Assembly: GCA_013365325.1 (NCBI GenBank)
Contig: JABVXV010000092.1
Location: 124,001 to 188,000, forward strand
Length of the DNA stretch: 64,000 bases
From: Dipetalonema caudispina
Lineage: Eukaryota > Nematoda > Chromadorea > Rhabditida > Onchocercidae
Direction of reading: 5' to 3'
In this document: positions 54,495 to 64,000 of the stretch, in pieces
How positions within the stretch are numbered: the stretch's first letter is position 1
Layout: each line of letters starts with the position of its first letter
Position numbers and translations under genes: made by a program
The notes under the pieces: generated by a model
What the model was told of the DNA's origin: nothing
Databases searched by the model: none
Seen by the model: only the letters and a program-made list of their open reading frames with translations

Positions 54495-57435
54495 TCAGTG
54501 AAAATGAACAAGAATAGCCCAGTGATCACTTGGGAAGCAAAGCGAGGAGCGAATTCTGTTCTGCCCTTCAAGCGAAAAATTCACTCCCGAGAAGACACCG
54601 GCACTGGAATAACAAAAAGTGTACAATTCAATATATAACTGTTTGAAATACAAAACATATTCTTCAGAATTCTCAGGTCTAATTGTAGATTGATATATTA
54701 ATCCTTCCTAAGCCTTGATCTCCTGGTATCAAAATATTGCGCAAAATTAATGACTTATTTGACTGTTTATAAGAATTCAAAGTAATCTGTCGGTCAATGA
54801 TGATGAAGAATCTTAAAATGTGGTTTACTGTATTACTTATCAAATGGTAGTCGTTAGCGACAAAAGATAAAACCATCATCTTTGAAAAAGATGAAAGTCT
54901 TAACACACCTTTTGTAGATAATGCGATCAAAACGGCATCGGGCTTTTCCAGCAGATTTATTATCATTCAGCAAAGTATCCCAAGTAAACTTGAATTTCGA
55001 TTTCGACCCCGCAGCAATCCATGCATCTTCGAATCCAGGTGGAAGTTCTCCAATCTGTATTTTAAAAGAAATAAATGAAGAGAAATGCTAAGAATTTATT
55101 TGATATAAGTCGGATATTCAAGTCATCTTATATCCCTTCCACCAAAAATTAAAAAAAAAAAAAGAAAAAAAAAAAAACCAAACATGAAGCAGGATATTTG
55201 ATATTTCAAAATGATACAAAGTCGGATACACCAGAGCTATCGAGTATTTGGTACAGGTTTTACTTGAAAACAAAAAAAAAGAAGCAATGTACATTCGAAC
55301 AAACGTGAGATCCTTTACCTCACTATTGCGAGCATTAAGATCACCTCCAAAAACGATAACAGTTTTACCATCATCCCATTCAATCAGCTGTTCGAAACAT
55401 TCTTGGATTTGTGTGAGTCTTATGTCAGAATGTTCTTTCATACTTTCTAGATGTGTATTTAGTAGCATCACTTTGCGTCCATGTAACGAGGTCTGAAAAA
55501 AAAAACAGTATATTACAACACTAAAGACGCAAACTATTAAGCATTAGTGGCAATTATCGTTCAATGAAAAATAGTATCATTTAGGATATTAAGCGTTACT
55601 ACTCATTTTCACCATATTTATGCACTATAGGACAAAAAAAAAGGTCCTTCTGTGTTAGAGCAACAGGTAAGCAGAAGAAAATATGAGCTAAAAAGATCCA
55701 AGACGACGAGTAAGTGAAGTCAATTAAAAAATTTGTTGTAGTCATTTTTCACTTTCAAAAAGATAATATAAATTCAAAACTGTACCGACCTCTACAAGCT
55801 GCATAGATCGTCCCATTCCTGAACGTCCATATGGGATCGCTTTATGTGAGATCAATTCGATGAATGGTTTCAAGAGAACGACCGTAAAATAAGGCAAATT
55901 TGGAGTTGCAACCAGGATACTATACTCACCACCCAAATTCTTTCTGATTTGTGGGACCAAATCTGGTGTCATTTCTTGTAGAAAAACTACATCAGCAGAA
56001 ACCCTTAATTTCGAGAACGTTGAACAACGAGAATTACAATACGTATATACAAGTATAACTTATTTACGAACCATCATTCAATCATTTAATGCATCTTTCG
56101 CGGTAGCAACGGGACTTAAAACTAATAAAAAACTGGTCACAGTTGTGCATAGGTCTTCTAAAAATGTCCACGATTCCAACCAAACCGATTCTCCATCTAA
56201 TCGATTACTAATCTTTCAATCTTAATTTATCAAAATATGTCAGGGATGTTTCGAGGTGTGTCAAGCTTCCCGGAGAATATCCCAATTTCCTTTAGCATTA
56301 TTATATGTCCTACATCACGATAAGATAATCCGAATGGATTTCAGAATAGGAATACGATCATAGAAAAAATCAAATACACAAACTTCGAAATTATGTAGCA
56401 AACTGCAGTAAAACGGATGGTAAGATTGCTTTCATCAAGACCATCAATGTTCCACGACAAAACAGTAAGTGAGAAATGCTCATCTGGTTTACTTGTAATA
56501 ATCTTTGATAATTCTTTCTTTGAATTAGTCTCTCCCTCGGCTTCCGGTGCATACGAGAAGAAACGATCCAGTGCAGGCTAAAGCAATAAGAAAGCGAATG
56601 TCTGGTCAATAAAAGAACTATGTGTGCTAGATGAAGATAATCATGAAATTTCAAGATTCAGTGGACATAAATAGAACAGGAAAGGGAATTTTGAAAATAC
56701 GCTTTAGTGTTGTAGCCATCAATATTATATACTCCTTTCCCTTTTTGAAATGGTGATAAATACTTGCCTGCAACTGCCAATTAAAATCCTGCAGAAAGAA
56801 GTGCGCACAAGCTTCATCCGTTTTGGTGATTTGAACAAACTTTTTCATAGCCTCTTCGCATTCTGCATTTGATGGTTCTATTTCCTGCAAATTAACACTT
56901 GTCGTAAATCACAAGAAATCATTATTAAATATGAATTGAAAGAAGAAAACTAGGAATGGTGAGAGAGGGGTTTATGGATGGGCGATGACAAGATATAAAA
57001 AATTTCACCAAGATCCAACGGATTGCAAATCAGCATCGGACGTCAGTTATAATTGTACAACATACTTCTATAAGGAACCTTAGTGCTTTAAATCCTATTA
57101 AGTTTGCCAACGAGTCGGATCGTTCAACTTCAAGTGACTAATACGTGTAACCACATTTAATATTGCCCTCTAGGCTCGTGTCATTCATCATATGTCCTGC
57201 TGTTACACTTTCCCATTAATGGTTGCCACTTTCACGTGACAATAAGGTGAAAGGTCAGACTTCAGAAAGTAGTCTGACATATTTTAAGTTGGAAAACCAA
57301 CAGAACTAAAACTAATAATGTATCCCTTACATAGCACAGACAAGTTAACAAGAATAAACTTACCAGACTGCAATTCCCCGACTGCTCGCTTGATTCATCT
57401 TTTTGTGAATTTTCTGATGAACCAGCAATATCCAT
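54495..57435 (-). CDS. tdpt-1: Tyrosyl-DNA phosphodiesterase 2 (TDP2/TTRAP)
   Basis: Nuclear DNA-repair enzyme that hydrolyses 5'-phosphotyrosyl links left by abortive topoisomerase II cleavage. Seven minus-strand exons: 57435-57364, 56884-56768, 56577-56384, 56003-55790, 55492-55319, 55054-54909 and 54603-54495; 341 residues (human 362). A UBA-like N-terminal domain (about 25-75: FVQITKTDEACAHFFLQDFN then WQLQPALDRFF) precedes the Mg2+-dependent exonuclease/endonuclease/phosphatase fold. Catalytic motifs are all present: SWNIDGLD (Asn), VVFLQEMTP (Glu), LLNTHLESM, FGGDLNARNSE (Asp), CRFDRIIY and FPSDHWAILV (His). Intron 2 begins with GC. The last exon was recognised only by its in-phase acceptor and the FPSDHW motif; a nearer open stretch was rejected. 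Divergent from ntaq1, 1.0 kb apart. C. elegans orthologue: tdpt-1. Confidence 0.93.
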
Positions 57436-58439
57436 TTCCAATTATAAAGTGTATGTTGCAGTTAGTGGTTAAGAAATTACAACGTGATACCTAAAGCTAA
57501 CCGTTAAAATCCAGGAATAGACATTAATATTGTAGATTTTATTGGTTTATTCTTTCTTCAATTTTTAAATTTTTAATAAATATTAAATTCCTGTCTTCTT
57601 TAGAGTTAAATTTAAATCCGTAACAGAATTGATAAATGAATGAAGGTAAATGAGTTGGGTGAAAGGAGAGAGAAAAGAGAGGTGAGAACGTCCACAAGAA
57701 AGAGAAGCATATTAAAATCCTCATAACATTATTTCCAACAGTTCCTTCTTCGAAATAATAACAAGTAATAGCATCAACCAAGAAGAAAACGATAAAACAA
57801 TAAATTGGGTAGCAGATTTGATTTTTAGCCTTTTAACTATCAACCCGACTCGAAGCTATACCAATTTGAACTGATGCATTTTTATCTTTTTCGGGGTGGA
57901 TGGTATTTCCGGGATGATATTAGAAGGATTAATGGGGTTTTGACAGGATTGTTGAAGTCTAGAGATAGGTCAGGTAAAGTTTAGATGGTTGGTAGAGTTG
58001 GAAAAGTGAGAAGGCAGAGTAATCATGTTTGTGATAAGATGGATTGATAAAATAATCAGAATTACACAGAGGTAGATTGATTAGAAATTGCAGTATACAA
58101 TAAGAATAAGGTACCAGTCACGGCATATATTTCATTTTTTTTTCTAGGATTGTCTTGAAATATTGTCCAATTTATATTTTTTTAGATTTGTAAATTTTAT
58201 TAATTCTTGAATTTTTCATTTGCATTATTATTATATGTTAAGTTTTCTGAACAGAATATGAATAGGTAAGAATGTTCCTTTATTAATTTTTTGAATTTCT
58301 GAAATTTTTAGAATTTTAGATGTCCCAATCCTTCTTGTTTCTTTTCCATCCCGAAATTCATTTTCCTGTAGTAAATGAAAACTGCTGTTCCTCTCTTAGT
58401 CAACGATTTAATGAGTATTTCTTTTCAGGTTCACCGAAT
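57436..58439. other. Divergent intergenic region between TDP2 and NTAQ1
   Basis: About 1 kb that should carry both promoters. No coding sequence recognised. A trans-splice-type CTTTTCAG ends at 58428, eleven bases before the ntaq1 ATG. Confidence 0.5.
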
Positions 58440-59897
58440 ATGGCGTACTGTGAAAAGAACGACTGTCTTATTCTTTCTAAATATGACTGCGATTATACAC
58501 CAATGTATTGGTACGAATATTTTTCGAGAAATAAATTTCATGAAATTAGTACAGTCAACATCTCGGATTCATCTCTCCTTCGTTAGATTCCTTACTTTGA
58601 TTAGACCAAAATCGAAATATATCATCTTACTTCTGGATTTTTGGGAATTGATTCTGCTTGTGCATTTGTAATTTAAACAAATGCTTCATTTTTTTTTTTT
58701 TTTTTTGTGAGTTGTAAGTATTGAAATTCAGCTTAACTTGGAGTAAATTCTACTGGATTATATCAGTCTTTCGTAATTTATAGTGAAGAAAATATCTGGA
58801 AATTATGTAAGAAGGTATCAGCATCACTGGAAGAATTGAACTGTTGCAATGCTGTATTTATTTCCAACAAAGATGGAATGGTAATGAACAGCTCAGTTAT
58901 TTGTATAGTAAATTTTTACATTTTATATTTTATTACAATTTCGGGATAAATTTTGTTTTCATTTCAACTTTCTATAAAAATATTTTTTTAGATTGTATTC
59001 ATGCATTATTTTAGGTTCCTTTATGGAAGCAACGTGCTGCTGCAGTAGTCGGACGAGATTATGTGATTTGGGTCAGGATTAGTTTTGGGTCATATTTCTT
59101 ATTGTTTTTATTTAAATATTCTACCTTTTTTATTTGTCCAGATTTAACAGTTCTTTATGAAATTTATTTGCTTACTAGAGTGCTTGTTACAGGATTATCA
59201 TGTAATCTTATTATACTCAAAGTCGGGTTCAGTACTGGTCTATGACTTCGACACAACGTTAACTTTTCCTTGTGATGCTCAAACATATTGGACTGAGACA
59301 TTCCGTCCTGAACTAAATTTGAATGCGAATTATCACAGGTACGTTTCACTTCGTGTCAAAGGTGACTCGTCGTGTCATTGTGCACAAATAAAAAGAAGTA
59401 CTGGTTGTAATGTTTAATACTGGGAGCCGTCTATGATGGCCGTTAGCTTGAGAAACTTAGTTTGAAAATATGGAAAACAAAAACTTTATTTGCTACTTGT
59501 ATAAGAAGGTTTTCTTCCAAACTTTTGTTGTATTTCAGATATTTTCGAGTTATTAATGGCTCAAATTATCTACAGCACTTCTCCTCTGATCGAAGTCATA
59601 TGCTGGAAACTAATGGAAATCACAAGGCACCACCACCTTCTTGGCCTCCCATATATGACCCAGGTATCCTTAAGTATCTTTATACCTTTATACCCAGTAT
59701 CTTATCTGCTGTTTAACCGAAATTGAGTTGATTTATGGTAGTAAATATTATTGCTTGTTGGATATGTTTCAGATATCGGTAATAATCTTCCTAGCTTTAT
59801 ATCCATGGACAACCATTTATTGAAAGATATCAGCAAAGTATTTGATGAAAATTCATTCAGTGAACTTATTAATGAACGGTTAAGAAGTGAATGTTGA
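58440..59897 (+). CDS. ntaq1: NTAQ1, protein N-terminal glutamine amidohydrolase
   Basis: Deamidates N-terminal Gln to Glu on proteins, exposing a secondary destabilising residue for the Arg/N-degron pathway; cytosol and nucleus. Six exons, 58440-58510, 58784-58880, 59015-59071, 59193-59338, 59539-59663 and 59773-59897, give 206 residues (human 205). Catalytic Cys24 sits in MYCEENIWKLC, its codon split by intron 1. WDYHV, after which the human gene was once named, appears as VIWDYHVILL with His78, and the acidic residue lies in VYDFDTTLTFPCD (Asp93 or Asp95). Other matches: AVFISNKDGMVPLWKQR, YFRVINGSNYLQHFSSDRSH, PPPSWPPI and FISMDN. The start follows an AG (58427-58428) with no upstream coding exon, consistent with spliced-leader addition. 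Confidence 0.95.
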
Positions 59898-60529
59898 TTT
59901 ATTTGTGCGTGCTTGTTATATAGGTATACATCTGTTTTCTAATTAATTTTATTGTGTTCACTTTGTCTTCGTGAACTGCTGATTGATATTTGCGACTAGA
60001 ATATATTCCTAGCATTTACCGAAATTACATCAGTGCAAAAAGAAAGATATCAAGGCTATGTAGCGGTGTAAAAAAACTAAAAACTTTTTATCACGATCTG
60101 TGACTGGTAATTTTGTTAGTATACATTTTCTTTTGGATAATTCGAATCCATTGGCCAAATTTTTCTTCAGAAGCACGGCCCAGTCTCTTTTATGTGCATA
60201 TCATTGTCCTGCTTTTCTCATCTCTATTGCACAAGTCATTTTAGTTACAAGATGAACTCGTCGTTGGACTTTATGGAACTACAAATTGTTGGTCTTTCAA
60301 TAAATTGTTATAAATTACTGAACTTGAAAAAACTTCGTATTTCGTGATGCTTCCATAAATTATCTTCATGTGGAATTTGTGAAGAAATTAATCCACCACA
60401 ATCAAATCTCAAGAGTTATACTTTTTGAATGCAAAAAATTACGTATTTCCGATGTTATAGAAACCACAAACTAATTTTTTTTCAGGAATTAAATTGGTGA
60501 CTTTGGAATCTCTGAGGCTAAATTTCGAA
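59898..60529. other. NTAQ1 3' UTR and spacer to YARS2
   Basis: No coding sequence. An AATAAA near 60300 is a candidate polyadenylation signal. TTTTTTTCAG ends at 60485, 44 bases before the yars2 ATG, a likely trans-splice acceptor. The two genes are on the same strand with ~630 bases between; a downstream operon position is possible but not shown. Confidence 0.45.
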
Positions 60530-63137
<2,608 letters not shown>

Positions 63138-63317
63138 TTAAGGCTTGTAAATTTTAGTCATTTGTTCAAAGAATAAATTCGACCATACTGCGTAAAACGG
63201 CAATTTTCCTCGTAATATAAAGCATTCCACTTACTGTTTAGTTGTTGAAATCAAAAGGTTCTAATAATATTTCTATTGTGCTGTGTCCAGTTGTTACGAG
63301 GTTGCAGCATTCTTGGT

Positions 63318-63358
<41 letters not shown>

Positions 63359-64000
63359 CGAACTATTCTCAAATTTAAATTCTAAATCTATAGAATGATT
63401 AGTATAGAACAAAAATGGATATCTTAATTTGCCGGGAATCGAGAAGCTTCTTCCTTGATTACTACATTAGATACGTACTTGACAGATCAATTTATTTATC
63501 ACTGAAATAGCAACAACAGATAAAAATATCGTTGGTACCAAATGGGAAATTCAGCGATTTAGTACAGTGAAAATAATTGCAAAATGAAGTAAGCAAACAA
63601 GAAAACGAAATTAAAAAATAGGTAAACTTGTTTAAAACTTTATTTAAAAGGAAAACGTGAGAGCAACAAAAGAAACGAAGTTACCTGTAGTGAATGGAAT
63701 GATTAGTTTTGAACATGACATGAATTTAAGAGTTCAGGTTCAAGATTCAAAGTTTTTTTACATTTATAAACTAAACATGAAGGTGAGAAAGGATTTCGAG
63801 ATATCTGGAGATTTCATTGGGTAGAAGGGAAGCGATTTCAATTCAAACAATTAATCTTGTTTGCGGTAAGGAGACAAGGAATACGAAATACTTAACTTCA
63901 AATCTGATACGAAATTCGGAATTCATTACCTTGACTTGTCTCTCATACTCATTTATGGGTGAATAAAACGGGCAGCAGCACAAATCCCCGTTGAATTGAA
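63138..64000. other. YARS2 3' UTR and downstream intergenic DNA
   Basis: Polyadenylation signal AATAAA at 63172-63177, then non-coding A+T-rich sequence with a long TA repeat. No gene recognised before the window ends. Confidence 0.55.
63321..63357. repeat. (TA)n microsatellite
   Basis: About 37 bases of uninterrupted alternating A and T downstream of yars2. Confidence 0.95.

Noticed and set aside
54679..54966. Open frame of 95 codons on the minus strand next to TDP2 exon 6, first considered as the last TDP2 exon
   Set aside because: It lacks the SDHW histidine motif and is out of phase. The exon at 54603-54495 has a proper acceptor, correct phase and FPSDHW.

Overview
The window is nuclear DNA from a nematode, most likely a filarial/spirurid parasite. 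That is inferred from the strong A+T richness, many short GT-AG introns, start codons just downstream of T-rich splice acceptors with no upstream coding exon (typical of spliced-leader trans-splicing), long intergenic spaces full of homopolymer and dinucleotide runs, and gene content. The species cannot be named from this sequence. All gene models were assembled by hand by joining exons in phase and checking them against remembered family sequences. Coordinates span first to last coding base, introns included.

Layout. 1-1066 (+) holds the 3' exons of an ARIH2/Ariadne-2 RBR ubiquitin ligase. 1067-11788 is a long stretch with no recognisable gene but several simple repeats and a G-rich block. 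11789-15437 (+) is testin (tes-1). 16930-19364 (+) is an SLC35A-type nucleotide-sugar transporter. 21526-21968 (+) is TMA7. 22242-25131 (-) is GDP-mannose 4,6-dehydratase. 28887-31672 (-) is an SLC35B4-type UDP-sugar transporter. 32898-36561 (+) is an F-box/WD40 protein. 37239-38373 (+) is TSR3. 38672-39872 (-) is a SAM methyltransferase resembling bacterial polyketide-lipid O-methyltransferases. 44395-47558 (+) is a copine. 48316-51737 (-) is a single-pass extracellular LRR receptor. 54495-57435 (-) is tyrosyl-DNA phosphodiesterase 2. 58440-59897 (+) is NTAQ1. 60530-63137 (+) is mitochondrial tyrosyl-tRNA synthetase.

Functional themes. Three genes within about 15 kb act in nucleotide-sugar supply: two Golgi/ER sugar-nucleotide transporters flank the enzyme that starts GDP-fucose synthesis. 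Several others are single-copy housekeeping functions: ribosome maturation (TSR3, TMA7), protein turnover (ARIH2, F-box/WD40, NTAQ1), DNA repair (TDP2) and mitochondrial translation (YARS2).

Most notable observations: (1) five introns in five different genes begin with GC instead of GT, about 6% of the roughly 80 introns placed here, each forced by reading frame and homology; (2) the bacterial-like methyltransferase; (3) a copine whose first C2 domain is reduced; (4) several orphan exon candidates with good splice sites. No CRISPR array, clear tRNA/rRNA gene, intact transposon or obviously novel multi-gene system was found.
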